A DNA stretch of 64,000 bases from Streptomyces alboniger (GTDB taxonomy: Bacteria > Actinomycetota > Actinomycetes > Streptomycetales > Streptomycetaceae): the NCBI RefSeq assembly GCF_008704395.1, contig NZ_CP023695.1:6386001-6450000 (forward strand). Direction: 5' to 3'. The notes beneath the pieces are model-generated. The model made no database searches and had not been told where the DNA came from. It worked only from the letters and a program-made list of their open reading frames with translations. How positions within the stretch are numbered: position 1 is the first letter of the stretch; each line of letters begins with the position of its first letter. The position numbers were made by a program, and so were the translations under genes. Of the stretch, positions 1-8,420 are shown one piece after another.

Positions 1-1003
1 CCCGGCTGACGTTGATGGACGCGGCGTGCGAGAGGCCGACGGCGACCTGGAAGACGATGTACACGAGCTGGTTGACGGCCGTGTGCGCGGCGAGCGCCGC
101 CGGCCCGAACGCGCCCGCCATCAGCGCCGTCACGGAGAAGAACCCCGCCTCCGAGCCGTACGTCGCGGCGATCGGCACCCCGAGCCCGATCAGCCGCTTC
201 ACGGCGGCGGGATCGGCCTTGGCGGCGTTCAGCGTGAGCAGCGGCGCCAGGGCGGCGTCGCGCTTGGCGGAGGCGTACAGCGCGAGGAACGACAGGAGAT
301 AGACCGTGGACGTGGCCACGCCGATGCCGGTCAGGCCGAGCTTCGGAAGGCCCCACGTGCCGTGGATGAGCACCCAGTTGAGGCCGGCGTTGACCGCGAT
401 CGAGGCGATCGTGATGCGCAACAGGGCCTGCGGGCGGCGCATGCCGACGGTGAACTGGCGGATCGCCTGGAACCACAGACACGGCAGCAGGCCGGGCGCC
501 AGCGCGATCAGCATCGTCTGCGTGCGGTCGACGACGGCGGCGTCCTGGCCGAGCCAGGTCAGGCACTGGCCGATGAGGACCATGAGGACGGCACCGACGA
601 GCCCGGCGAGCGTGGCGACGGCCATGCTCGCGCGGACGATCCCGCGGACCTCCTCGTGATCGCCCCCCGCACCCTCCTCCCCGGCCTTCTCGGCGCGCGC
701 GGCGGCCGCGGCTATCTGGTTGCCGACCGAGGTGACCAGGCCGACACCCATCGTGCGGAGCTGGTTGAAGATGACGATGGCGAGGCCGCCCGCGGCCAGC
801 TCCTGGGTGCCGAGCAGGCCCATCATCACCGTGTCGGTGGTGGTCAGGGCGACCTGGGCGAGCTGGGTGAGGATGAGCGGAACGGCGAGCGTGGCCAGCG
901 CGCGGCTGTCGCCGAGCAGTGTGGCGAGCGCCGAGGGCGGCGCGTCCCGGTGGGGGGCTTCGGGAGCGGCGGGCGAGTCGGGCTTGGGGGGCATCGAGGT
1001 CAT
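1..1003 (-). CDS. MATE-family efflux transporter (3' end beyond window)
   Basis: Reverse-strand translation from the ATG at 1003 gives a multi-span membrane protein that stays open to the window edge, so the C-terminus is missing. After a short Pro/Ala-rich tail come typical MATE segments: the LAVPLILTQLAQVAL helix, the TTDTVMMGLLG stretch, and a second half with GVPIAATYGSEAGFF and LAAHTAVNQLVY. MATE proteins export small organic molecules using H+ or Na+ gradients. The ATG overlaps the stop of the upstream SbnA-like gene as ATGA, so it is the last visible gene of the iron-box operon. In that context the likely cargo is the product of the operon; this is inferred from position only. Confidence 0.88.
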   Translation of the reverse strand, partial: MTSMPPKPDSPAAPEAPHRDAPPSALATLLGDSRALATLAVPLILTQLAQVALTTTDTVMMGLLGTQELAAGGLAIVIFNQLRTMGVGLVTSVGNQIAAAAARAEKAGEEGAGGDHEEVRGIVRASMAVATLAGLVGAVLMVLIGQCLTWLGQDAAVVDRTQTMLIALAPGLLPCLWFQAIRQFTVGMRRPQALLRITIASIAVNAGLNWVLIHGTWGLPKLGLTGIGVATSTVYLLSFLALYASAKRDAALAPLLTLNAAKADPAAVKRLIGLGVPIAATYGSEAGFFSVTALMAGAFGPAALAAHTAVNQLVYIVFQVAVGLSHAASINVSR

Positions 1004-2031
1004 CGGTTCCTGCGGAGCTTGGTGAGGAGCTCGTCGATCTCGCGTTCCGCGTCGGGATCGAGGAGGTTGCGGGCGTTCATCCAGGCGTCGTCGAAGACGG
1101 TGTCCAGGTACTTCTCGCCGCCGTCGTTGATGAGGGCGACCATAGTGCTGCCCGGGGGGAGCGTGCCCAGGCGGGTCAGTGCCTCGTACACCACACCGCC
1201 CGCCGAGCCGCCGATGAGCAGCCCGGTGCGGGCCACGGCGCGGCAGGTCGCGAACGCCTCGACGTCCCCGACCTTGACGCCCTCGTCGATGAGGTCGAAG
1301 TCGACGAGCGCCCCGATCTCGGCGCCCTCCGGCGTACCCGTGCCGGACTGGTAGTAGTCGTGGGCGGGCCCACCGAACGCGATCGACCCCTTGGGCTCGA
1401 CCCCGACCGTCGCGAAGTCCGGTACGAGCTTGCGCAGTTCACGGGTGGTGCCGCACAGGGCGCCGCCCGTGCCGACCGCCCCGATGAGCACGTCGATCCG
1501 GCCGTCGAGGGCCTCGTGCAGCTCGTGGGCGACGGGGAAATAGCCGACGCCGTTGCTCGGGTTGTTGTGCTGCTCCGTGAAGATCGTGTTGTCCTTGCCG
1601 CGCGCCATCTCCTCGGCGAGTTCCTCGCGGGCGGCGGTGGCCAGCTCCTCGCTCTCCCCGCCCTCGTCGACGTAGACCAGCTCCGTGCCGAGGGCCTTCA
1701 TCGCGCGCAGCTTGTCCGTGCAGGCGTGGTGGTCCACGACGGCGGTGAAGGTGTAGCCGCGCTCGGCGGCCACGACCGCGAGACCGAGGCCGGTGTTGCC
1801 GGACGTGGACTCGATGATCCGGCCGCCCGGGCGCAGCTCGCCGCGCTCCTCGGCGTCGAGGACCATCTGCCGGGCCATGCGGATCTTCGCGGTGCCGGTG
1901 GGGTTGAACATCTCCAGCTTCAGCAGCAGCCGGCTGCCGGTCTCGGTGGTGGCGAGCTCCAGAAGGGGGGTGCGGCCGATGAGGTCGGACACGTGGGAGA
2001 CCACGGCGGGGCGCTGAAGGGCTCCGGGCAT
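1000..2031 (-). CDS. SbnA-like PLP-dependent synthase (cysteine synthase family)
   Basis: 343 residues of the cysteine synthase/SbnA fold type II PLP family. Visible motifs are FNPTGTAKIRMA with the PLP-binding lysine, the substrate loop TSGNTGLG, and the glycine-rich phosphate loop GAVGTGGALCG. In staphyloferrin B synthesis SbnA joins O-phosphoserine and glutamate to make the precursor that SbnB cleaves to L-2,3-diaminopropionate. An SbnB-like gene lies two genes upstream, so this role is favoured over plain cysteine synthesis. A CAGGAG ribosome site precedes the ATG. The stop overlaps the MATE gene start (ATGA). The exact donor and acceptor amino acids are not shown by the sequence. Confidence 0.85.
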   Translation of the reverse strand: MPGALQRPAVVSHVSDLIGRTPLLELATTETGSRLLLKLEMFNPTGTAKIRMARQMVLDAEERGELRPGGRIIESTSGNTGLGLAVVAAERGYTFTAVVDHHACTDKLRAMKALGTELVYVDEGGESEELATAAREELAEEMARGKDNTIFTEQHNNPSNGVGYFPVAHELHEALDGRIDVLIGAVGTGGALCGTTRELRKLVPDFATVGVEPKGSIAFGGPAHDYYQSGTGTPEGAEIGALVDFDLIDEGVKVGDVEAFATCRAVARTGLLIGGSAGGVVYEALTRLGTLPPGSTMVALINDGGEKYLDTVFDDAWMNARNLLDPDAEREIDELLTKLRRNR

Positions 2032-2078
2032 CGATGTGCTCCTGTACGGGAGGGGAGGGGCGGGGGCGGGAGGGGGCG

Positions 2079-3491
2079 TCAGGTGAAGTGGCGGTCCAAC
2101 CGCCAGCGCGGGCGCGGCAGTTCGGTGCGGTCGACGACGACCTTGGGCGGCAGCGGCAGGTCGTGGAAGGGGGATTCGTTGGAGTCCATCTGGTAGCCGG
2201 CCGTGTTGGGGTAGACCAGCAGGTCACCGACGCGCGGCTGCCGTCGGAAGGGGATTTTCCGCCAGGTGACCATGTCCGACTCCAGGCAGGTCGCGGCGCC
2301 GACGCTGGAGGGATACGTACCTTCGGTGGCGGCCGGGCCCGCGGCGCCGCCCGTCTCTTCGGCGCCCCCGCGGGGAACCAGCACCGGGTCGGGCAGGTAC
2401 TCGCTGGCGAACCACTGCTCCGACAGGCTCAGGCTGCTCCCGTCCACGGTCAGCAGCCGGTAGCCCGCCCGCTCCTTGACGCCCTGCACGCGGAACACCG
2501 TCCCGCCCGCGCGGTCGAGCAGCGCCCGGCCCGGTTCGAGCAGCAGGCGTACGCCCGCGTCTCGAAGCACGGCGGCCAGCGCGCGCCCCCCGGTGCGATG
2601 CGCCAGCAGCGCCCGGAGCGCGTCCGCGCCCGCGACGGGCGAGTGGTACGGATAGAAGTCGCCGTCCTCGAACGACTTGCGCGCGTGGAAGTGCCCGTCG
2701 TGCCGCGCGGCGAGGAAGGCCCGCCAGTCGTCGGCGCCGACGTAACTGATCGGCAGCCCTCCGCCGATGCTGACGCGGTCGGCGTGCAGCCCCAAGGTCC
2801 GCGCTTTGACGCACAGTTCGGCGAGCGAGGCCGCCGACTCCGCGCGCGCCGCGACGTCGTATCCGGAGAGGTGGAAGCTGAAGCCCTCCATGCGCAGGGC
2901 GGTCTCGCCCGCGTGCGCGCAGCGGTCCATGGCCGTGGCCAGCTCGGCCTCGGTCAGGCCGAAGCGGCTGTGCGGCTGGCCGGGGGGCAGGGCACGCAGC
3001 AGGACGCGGGCGGGCCGCGTCACATGGCCGGCGCCCTCGCCGGCCACGAGGGAGAGGAGCGCGTCGAGTTCGTCCAGCGCGTCCACGGCGATGAGCGCGC
3101 CCTGGCGCACCGCGAGCCGCAGCAGGTCGTGCGCCTTGGCGGGCCCGGTGACCACGAGGTGCTCGCCGGGTACGCCGTGACCGAGCGCCTCGCGCAGCTC
3201 TCCGAGGGAGGCGACGTCGACGCCCGCGCCCTGGGCCGCACACCGCTCGACCCACACGGCGGCCTTGTTGGCCTTCTTCGCGTAGTACACGAACCCGGCG
3301 ACTCCCGCGTCCTCCAACGCCCCGCGCATCGCACGCAGGTTGGCGTCGAACGCGTCCGGCAGCAGGAAGTGGAAGGGGCCGCCGAAGGCGTAGGAAAGCT
3401 CCTCGACGAGCCCGGAGGCCAGCACGGAGTCGGTGGCGGGGTCCGGCAGTGCGGGCAGCCCCGCGGAGACCTCCGCCCCGCTCACCGCCAC
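2079..3491 (-). CDS. Y4yA-type PLP-dependent decarboxylase-like enzyme
   Basis: About 470 residues of the alanine racemase/group III decarboxylase fold (DAP/ornithine decarboxylase, SbnH, Y4yA). The N-terminal barrel carries VYYAKKANK with the PLP lysine. Later motifs are FHLSG, the glycine-rich phosphate loop SIGGGLP, the arginine-containing RLLLEPGRALLD, and a late SSVGAATCLESD resembling the second-subunit cysteine motif. Family members decarboxylate basic or diamino acids, so decarboxylation of a diaminopropionate adduct is plausible. Start is GTG 3491; GTG 3485, which forms a GTGA overlap with the SbnB-like stop, is an equally good alternative. It sits between the SbnB- and SbnA-like genes. 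Confidence 0.82.
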   Translation of the reverse strand: MAVSGAEVSAGLPALPDPATDSVLASGLVEELSYAFGGPFHFLLPDAFDANLRAMRGALEDAGVAGFVYYAKKANKAAVWVERCAAQGAGVDVASLGELREALGHGVPGEHLVVTGPAKAHDLLRLAVRQGALIAVDALDELDALLSLVAGEGAGHVTRPARVLLRALPPGQPHSRFGLTEAELATAMDRCAHAGETALRMEGFSFHLSGYDVAARAESAASLAELCVKARTLGLHADRVSIGGGLPISYVGADDWRAFLAARHDGHFHARKSFEDGDFYPYHSPVAGADALRALLAHRTGGRALAAVLRDAGVRLLLEPGRALLDRAGGTVFRVQGVKERAGYRLLTVDGSSLSLSEQWFASEYLPDPVLVPRGGAEETGGAAGPAATEGTYPSSVGAATCLESDMVTWRKIPFRRQPRVGDLLVYPNTAGYQMDSNESPFHDLPLPPKVVVDRTELPRPRWRLDRHFT

Positions 3492-4537
3492 ACCGCCACC
3501 TCGGTCCCGAGGCCCTGCTCCAGCGCGAGCTGTGCGAAGCGGTGCCCCAGGGCGATGTCCGTGACGACCAGACCGCTGTTGTACGCGAAGATCCGCTCCT
3601 CGGCGCCGGTGCGGCCGGCCGCGACGCCCGCGAGCACCGGGGGGAACTCCGTGTCCACCGCGGGCAGTTTGCCCTCGGCGTCTGCCATGTCCGTCCCGGT
3701 GACGTTCATCTGCGCCTCGCTCGTGGCGACGACGCGGTCGGCCCGGTGCAGGGTCGAGGGGGCGAGGCCGTGGCCGACCAGGATGGAGAGGGCGCCCGGC
3801 TTCAGCCAGTCCGCCTCGATCGCCGCGGGGGTGTGCCCGCCCGCGGTGGCCACGATGACGTCGGCGTCCCCGGCTGCGGCCCGCAGGTCCTCGACCAGTT
3901 CCAGCTCGCGCCCGGGGAAGTGCCGGTGCAGCTCGTCGCGTACCGCCTGGATGCCCTCGGGGTGCGTGCCGGACAGCATCAGCCGCTCCAGGCCGGGCAG
4001 CGCGGTCAGCAGGAACGGCAGCGCCAGCCGCCCCTGCGTCCCGGTCCCCACGACCAGGGCGCTGCGGGCGCCGGGCGCGGCCAGCTCGCGGGCGAGCAGC
4101 GCGGAGACGGCCGGGGTGCGCAGCGAGCCGATGCGGGAGCAGTCCATCATCGCCACCGGCAGTCCGGTCACGTCGTCGTAGAGCGTGAGCGAGGTGTAGT
4201 AGTGCTGCTCCTCGCGGCCCTTGTCCAGGCCGTGCTTGTACGAGGTCTTGATGGCGACGACGTCGCGGGAGCCGTCACGGCCGAGCATCGCGTACGAGAC
4301 GGAGTGCCCGTCCTTCGGCTTCACGGTGAGCTTGCGCGGGTTGTCCGACTCCCCGGCGTACAGCGTGCGGTAGGCGCCCTCGACGGTCGCGATCACGTCG
4401 GAGAGGGAGATGTCGATGCCGGCGAGGTCGCTGGTCGACAGGATCCGCAGATGCTGGTCGTCGCCGGATGTCCGGGGCTCGGCGGGGCTGCCGGGTATTC
4501 GGTCCTCGGTGGGGCTGGGCGGGGTACTGCCGGTCAT
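3482..4537 (-). CDS. SbnB-like ornithine cyclodeaminase/opine dehydrogenase family protein
   Basis: 351 residues of the ornithine cyclodeaminase/mu-crystallin family. It has the substrate-side KTSYKHGL and DCSRIGSLRTPAVSALLA segments and the Rossmann NAD-binding motif VVGTGTQGRLALPFL. SbnB of this family oxidatively hydrolyses the SbnA adduct to release L-2,3-diaminopropionate and 2-oxoglutarate. Co-occurrence with the SbnA-like gene in one operon is the main support for that role; lysine or ornithine cyclodeaminase activity is the alternative. A GGAAGGAA ribosome site precedes the ATG, and the gene follows the oxygenase by 33 bp. Confidence 0.83.
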   Translation of the reverse strand: MTGSTPPSPTEDRIPGSPAEPRTSGDDQHLRILSTSDLAGIDISLSDVIATVEGAYRTLYAGESDNPRKLTVKPKDGHSVSYAMLGRDGSRDVVAIKTSYKHGLDKGREEQHYYTSLTLYDDVTGLPVAMMDCSRIGSLRTPAVSALLARELAAPGARSALVVGTGTQGRLALPFLLTALPGLERLMLSGTHPEGIQAVRDELHRHFPGRELELVEDLRAAAGDADVIVATAGGHTPAAIEADWLKPGALSILVGHGLAPSTLHRADRVVATSEAQMNVTGTDMADAEGKLPAVDTEFPPVLAGVAAGRTGAEERIFAYNSGLVVTDIALGHRFAQLALEQGLGTEVAVWR

Positions 4538-4570
4538 GATGTCCGTTCCTTCCGTTCCGTGGGGGCGCGT

Positions 4571-5569
4571 TCAGGCGGCGTGCGCTTCGAGCGCCGCCTG
4601 ACCGTAACCGTGCTCGTCGGCCTCGGCCAAGGGGCGTCCGCGCCGCCCGGGCACCCGCACGGAGGCCCGCTTGAGCCAGCGGTCGGTCCCGTCGTAGCGC
4701 GCCTTGAAGGGCACCCGGCCGTGCACGACCAGGTCGTTGTCGACGACGAGGACCTCCCCGGGGTCGAGGCTGACCGCGACGGAGACGCGGGCGAGTTCGT
4801 CCTCCAGGCGCTGGTACGCGGCTCGGTACTCCCCGTCCGCCTGGTCGAGGGGCGTGTACGCGGGGTCGAAGCGCAGGGTGAGCCCGTCCTCGGCGGCGAA
4901 GAGCGTGGGCACGGGCGGGGGAGCGGCGTCGGCGTAGCCCTGGGCCTCGGCGTAGGCGTCGTCGGGCAGGATCGGCAGGGCGGGCCGGGAGAGCAACTCC
5001 ACGTCCTCGTCGGTGAGCCGGACCTTGCGGACACTGGCCGCGGTGGTCGCGATGCGGTCGTGGTTGCGCATGCAGCCCAGCATCAGCAGATGCGCGCGGC
5101 CGGGGTGGAAGGCGTCCTCGGTGTGCGGGCTGAGGAGCACCGCGCTGCTCGCGCCGGTCTGCTCGGACTCATGGCCGGGCGAGGGCACGATGTTGTGCAC
5201 GAACCTGCCGTCCTGCTGGCCCTGCCAGGCGATGGGGTTGCCCATCACGCTGGCCAGCAGCAGGAGCACGATGTCGTGCACGGCTCCGCTGTCGCCCGCG
5301 TGGGCCCAGCCGGGCGGGGTCGGCCCCACCTGGGCGTCGTCGACTTCCAGGCCGCGCAGGACGAAGAGGCCGTCGTCGGTGTCGACGGGGCGGCAGTGGT
5401 GGCGCAGGGTGGCGCCGAACTCCGCCGCCGACTCCTCAACTCGTGCGAGAAGCTGGGGAGATGTCGCGGAAGTGCCGAATTCGGCGAGAATCTTCTCGGC
5501 TGCGGTGCGGAGCTCGCCCACGGAGTGGGGATCGAGCTGGCGGACGGGTGCGGCTGCGGCCGTGCTCAT
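4571..5569 (-). CDS. Fe(II)/2-oxoglutarate oxygenase, TauD/clavaminate synthase-like
   Basis: 332-residue oxygenase. The iron facial triad is visible as HTED (His and Glu of the HxE/D motif) in SPHTEDAFHPGR and a distal histidine in DNDLVVHGRVPF. The 2-oxoglutarate arginine is probably in KRASVRVPG. The nearest recognisable group is clavaminate synthase/AsnO/VioC, which hydroxylate free amino acids. It is the first gene of the leftward operon, 85 bp from an iron-box-like sequence. Inferred role: hydroxylation of the amino-acid backbone or tailoring of the product, possibly adding a metal-binding oxygen. The substrate is unknown. Confidence 0.82.
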   Translation of the reverse strand: MSTAAAAPVRQLDPHSVGELRTAAEKILAEFGTSATSPQLLARVEESAAEFGATLRHHCRPVDTDDGLFVLRGLEVDDAQVGPTPPGWAHAGDSGAVHDIVLLLLASVMGNPIAWQGQQDGRFVHNIVPSPGHESEQTGASSAVLLSPHTEDAFHPGRAHLLMLGCMRNHDRIATTAASVRKVRLTDEDVELLSRPALPILPDDAYAEAQGYADAAPPPVPTLFAAEDGLTLRFDPAYTPLDQADGEYRAAYQRLEDELARVSVAVSLDPGEVLVVDNDLVVHGRVPFKARYDGTDRWLKRASVRVPGRRGRPLAEADEHGYGQAALEAHAA

Positions 5570-5653
5570 CGCGAAATTAGTCCGTTTCCGTCGAGTTGGT
5601 GGAGGAATCCGGGCGTGCGATCACCGGTGACGAGTCGAACGCTAGCAGTAAAC

Positions 5654-5672
5654 TTAGGTAAGGCAAACCTTC
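5654..5672. promoter_or_regulatory. Iron box (DmdR/IdeR-type), oxygenase side
   Basis: TTAGGTAAGGCAAACCTTC matches 15 of 19 positions of the actinobacterial DmdR/IdeR consensus TTAGGTTAGGCTAACCTAA. It lies 85 bp upstream of the oxygenase ATG, a usual place for repression of the leftward operon by iron-loaded regulator. The site is read from sequence; the regulation is inferred. Confidence 0.72.
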
Positions 5673-5766
5673 CTGATTCATGGTTGAACCATCCCCTACC
5701 GGGCGGCAAGTTGGAAGGTGGGGGGCGCACTTGGCGGCGTGCGCGGGGTTGCGCACACAAGGGCCA

Positions 5767-5785
5767 TTAGGGTAGGCAACCCTAA
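5767..5785. promoter_or_regulatory. Iron box (DmdR/IdeR-type), importer side
   Basis: TTAGGGTAGGCAACCCTAA matches 16 of 19 positions of the iron-box consensus and has perfectly symmetric 7-bp arms (TTAGGGT/ACCCTAA). It is 92 bp upstream of the GTG of the ABC binding protein, so it probably represses the rightward importer operon when iron is plentiful. Confidence 0.75.
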
Positions 5786-5805
5786 GATTTTCCGATCGTA
5801 TTTCT

Positions 5806-5846
5806 GCTTCGACACGCGCTTCGATCGTGCTTCGATCGCGCTTCGA
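5806..5846 (+). repeat. Four GCTTCGA direct repeats at helical spacing
   Basis: The heptamer GCTTCGA starts at 5806, 5818, 5829 and 5840, i.e. 12, 11 and 11 bp apart, about one DNA turn each. It lies between the iron box and the start of the importer operon. Heptamers with 4-bp spacers are how SARP/OmpR-type winged-helix activators bind in Streptomyces; no such regulator is encoded nearby. Confidence 0.6.
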
Positions 5847-5877
5847 CAGGCCGCTCTGAACTGGAACGAGGACGTAC

Positions 5878-7425
5878 GTGGACATCACCAGGCGCCAAGT
5901 GCTGTGGGCCGGCGGGGCATTGGGTACGGCGACACTGCTCACCGCGTGCTCGGGGGGCGACGACACCTCGTCCAAGGCGGGCGGCGGAGGCAAGCCCCGC
6001 AAGGGCGGCACCCTGCGCGTCGGAGCCCTCGGCCGGGCCTCGGCGATCACCCGGGACCCGCACGGCACCCAGGCCAACGAGAGCGACTACCTCATCATCG
6101 CCCTCGTGTACGACACCCTCACCGCGCCCGGCGCCAAGGACAACACCGCCGCGCGCCTCGCGGCCAGTTGGAAGCCGTCCGCCGACCTGAAGACCTGGCG
6201 CTTCAAGATCGCCGAGGGCGCCGAGTTCCACGACGGCACCCCCGTCACCGCCGACGACGTCGTCTGGTCCCTCAAGCGCCTGCGCGGCACGCCCTCCGGG
6301 GCCTCCCGGCTGCCCGGCATCAAGGCCGAGAACATCAAGGCCGAGGGCAAGGACACCGTCGTCCTCGTCTCCGACTACGCCAACGCCGAACTGCCCCTGC
6401 TCACCCGCCTGTCCACCTTCGTACTGAAGAAGGACACCAAGGAGAAGGACCTCGGCAAGGCGCCCGGCACCGGTCCCTTCAAGCTCGACTGGTTCCGCTC
6501 CGGCAACGCGCGCCTCGTCCGCAACGACAAGTGGCACGGCGGCGAGGTGCTCCTCGACGCCATCGAGGTCAAGATCTTCGAGTCCCCGCAGGCCATGTCC
6601 AACGCCCTGCTCGCCGGCCAGATCGACCTCGCCTCCAACGTCGGCGCGGTCGCCGCCCGTACCGCCGAGAAGCGCAGCGACATCCAGGTCGTGCGCCGCC
6701 CCGACGACATGGCGATGCCGATCATCATGCGCGCGGGCGACGGCCCCTTCGCCGACCCCAAGGTCCGTGAGGCGCTGCGCCTCGCCGTCGACCGCAAGGC
6801 CATGGTCAAGCAGGTCCTGTCCGGCTACGGCACCGTCGGCAACGACATCATGGGCACCGGCGACCCCGCCTACGAGTCGGGCATCCCGCAGCGCGCACGC
6901 GACCTCGCCAAGGCCAAGTCCCTCCTGAAGGAAGCGGACTTCGACACCTCCAAGACGTACAAGCTGATGACGACCGAGGACGTCCCGGGCCTCGCCGAGT
7001 CCGCGACGCTCTTCGCGAGCCAGGTCCGCGAGGCGGGCGTGAAGGTCCAGGTCGTCAAGCAGGAGTCCGCCACCTTCTACGACAAGACGTGGCTCAAGGC
7101 CGACCTGTACACCACCTACTGGGGCACCAACGACTCGGTGCTCTTCTTCGCCAGCAAGACCATGGAGTCCAAGTCCGCCCAGAACGAGGCGGCCTGGAAG
7201 AGCAAGGAGTTCGACGCCGCCTACCGCGAGGCCATCGGCGGCAAGGACGCGGCCGCGCGCGCCAAGGCCCTCAAGAAGGTCCAGCAGATCCAGCACGACG
7301 ACTCCGGTTACCTCCTGTGGGGCGTCGCCGAGGGCATCGACCTCGCCGCGGCCCCTGTGCACGGCCTGCCCAAGCTGCCCGGCTACGGACGCGTCCAGCT
7401 CGAGCGGGCATGGCTGGCCCGCTGA
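5878..7425 (+). CDS. ABC transporter substrate-binding lipoprotein (peptide/nickel family 5)
   Basis: 515 residues. The N-terminus is a lipoprotein signal with RR at residues 5-6 (Tat-like) and lipobox LTAC with Cys24, followed by a Gly/Ser/Lys linker. The mature part is a family 5 solute-binding protein, showing LAASWKPSADLKTWRFKIAEGAEFHDGTPVTADDVVWS. This family binds oligopeptides, nickel complexes or opine metallophores such as staphylopine. GTG start with GAGGA upstream. First gene of the rightward iron-box operon; the downstream permease ATG overlaps its last codons. Ligand is inferred to be the metal complex of the neighbouring pathway's product. Confidence 0.9.
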   Translation: MDITRRQVLWAGGALGTATLLTACSGGDDTSSKAGGGGKPRKGGTLRVGALGRASAITRDPHGTQANESDYLIIALVYDTLTAPGAKDNTAARLAASWKPSADLKTWRFKIAEGAEFHDGTPVTADDVVWSLKRLRGTPSGASRLPGIKAENIKAEGKDTVVLVSDYANAELPLLTRLSTFVLKKDTKEKDLGKAPGTGPFKLDWFRSGNARLVRNDKWHGGEVLLDAIEVKIFESPQAMSNALLAGQIDLASNVGAVAARTAEKRSDIQVVRRPDDMAMPIIMRAGDGPFADPKVREALRLAVDRKAMVKQVLSGYGTVGNDIMGTGDPAYESGIPQRARDLAKAKSLLKEADFDTSKTYKLMTTEDVPGLAESATLFASQVREAGVKVQVVKQESATFYDKTWLKADLYTTYWGTNDSVLFFASKTMESKSAQNEAAWKSKEFDAAYREAIGGKDAAARAKALKKVQQIQHDDSGYLLWGVAEGIDLAAAPVHGLPKLPGYGRVQLERAWLAR

Positions 7426-8420
7426 GCGGCACGGTGAGCGAGCGGGTCGCGGGTCCTCGCCCGCGGCCCGCCGGTCCCGCGCTCTCCGGGACCCTGCGCC
7501 TGGCCGGGCTGCTCGCCCGCCGGGCGCTGCTGCTCGCCGTCCTGCTCGTCACCGTCTTCGTCGCCGTCGAACTCCTGCCGGGCGACGCCGCCAACGCCAC
7601 ATCGGAGCGCGGCGAGAGCGCCGCCGACCTGGCGCGCCGCCGCGAACTCCTCGGCCTGGACCGGCCCGTCCTCACCCGCTTCTGGGAGTGGATGACCGGC
7701 CTGCCCACCGGCGACTTCGGCACGTCCGCGCGCGGCGAGCCCATCGCCGACATCCTCTCCAAGCCGCTGCCCAACACCCTGCTCCTCGGCGGTCTCGCGC
7801 TCCTGGTGACCCTCGCCGTCTCGATCGCGCTCGGCTGCTGGGCCGCGCTCAAGCCGGGCGGTGCCACGGACCGGGCCGTCTCCGCGACCGCCACCGGGAT
7901 CCTCGCGCTGCCGGAGTTCGTCGTCGCCGTCGCGCTCGTCCTGGTGTTCGCGCTCTGGACCGACCTGCTGCCCGCGGTCACCCTCACCGACGCCGACGGC
8001 TCGCCCGCCTCCTGGCGGATGCTGATCCTGCCCGTCCTCGCCCTCGCGATCCCGCAGATCGGCTGGAACGTCCGCATCGTGCGCGCGGCCCTCGCCGACG
8101 AGGCCAAGGCGCCGCATGTGGAGAGCGCCGTCATCGACGGGCTGCCGCGCCACCGCGTCTTCACCCACCACCTGCTGCCGGGCGCGCTGCCCACCATCGC
8201 CGCGGGCATCGCCACCTCCACCGGCATGCTGCTCGGCGGCGCCGTCGTGGTGGAGACCATCTTCAACTACCCGGGTATCGGCTCGGTCCTCGCGGGCGCC
8301 GTCACCGACCGCGACGGCCCCCTCGTCGCCGGCGTCGTCGCCGTCACCGGAGCCGTCATCACCGGCGTGCTGCTCCTCGCCGACCTCGTACGTTCCTGGG
8401 CTTCGGGAGGCCGAACATGA
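7410..8420 (+). CDS. ABC transporter permease (DppB/NikB-type)
   Basis: 336 residues, polytopic. After a basic Pro-rich tail come the first membrane helix (LLLAVLLVTVFVAVELLPGD, with the LPGD typical of DppB-type permeases), several further helices, and the EAA-type cytoplasmic loop APHVESAVIDGLPRHRVFTHHLLPGALP. The chosen ATG (7410) overlaps the binding-protein gene by 16 bp; GTG 7434 is an alternative just after it. It forms the membrane channel with the next gene. Confidence 0.9.
   Translation: MAGPLSGTVSERVAGPRPRPAGPALSGTLRLAGLLARRALLLAVLLVTVFVAVELLPGDAANATSERGESAADLARRRELLGLDRPVLTRFWEWMTGLPTGDFGTSARGEPIADILSKPLPNTLLLGGLALLVTLAVSIALGCWAALKPGGATDRAVSATATGILALPEFVVAVALVLVFALWTDLLPAVTLTDADGSPASWRMLILPVLALAIPQIGWNVRIVRAALADEAKAPHVESAVIDGLPRHRVFTHHLLPGALPTIAAGIATSTGMLLGGAVVVETIFNYPGIGSVLAGAVTDRDGPLVAGVVAVTGAVITGVLLLADLVRSWASGGRT

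Larger units (their letters stand above)
5570..5877. promoter_or_regulatory. Divergent control region of the metallophore-like locus
   Basis: 308-bp gene-free region between the oxygenase and the ABC binding protein, less GC-rich than the flanks. It holds two iron-box-like palindromes (one near each gene), a perfect 13-bp palindrome at 5680-5692 (ATGGTT-G-AACCAT), and four GCTTCGA heptamers at 11-12 bp spacing on the importer side. I could not place convincing -35/-10 pairs. The layout fits two divergent promoters under joint control. Confidence 0.7.
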
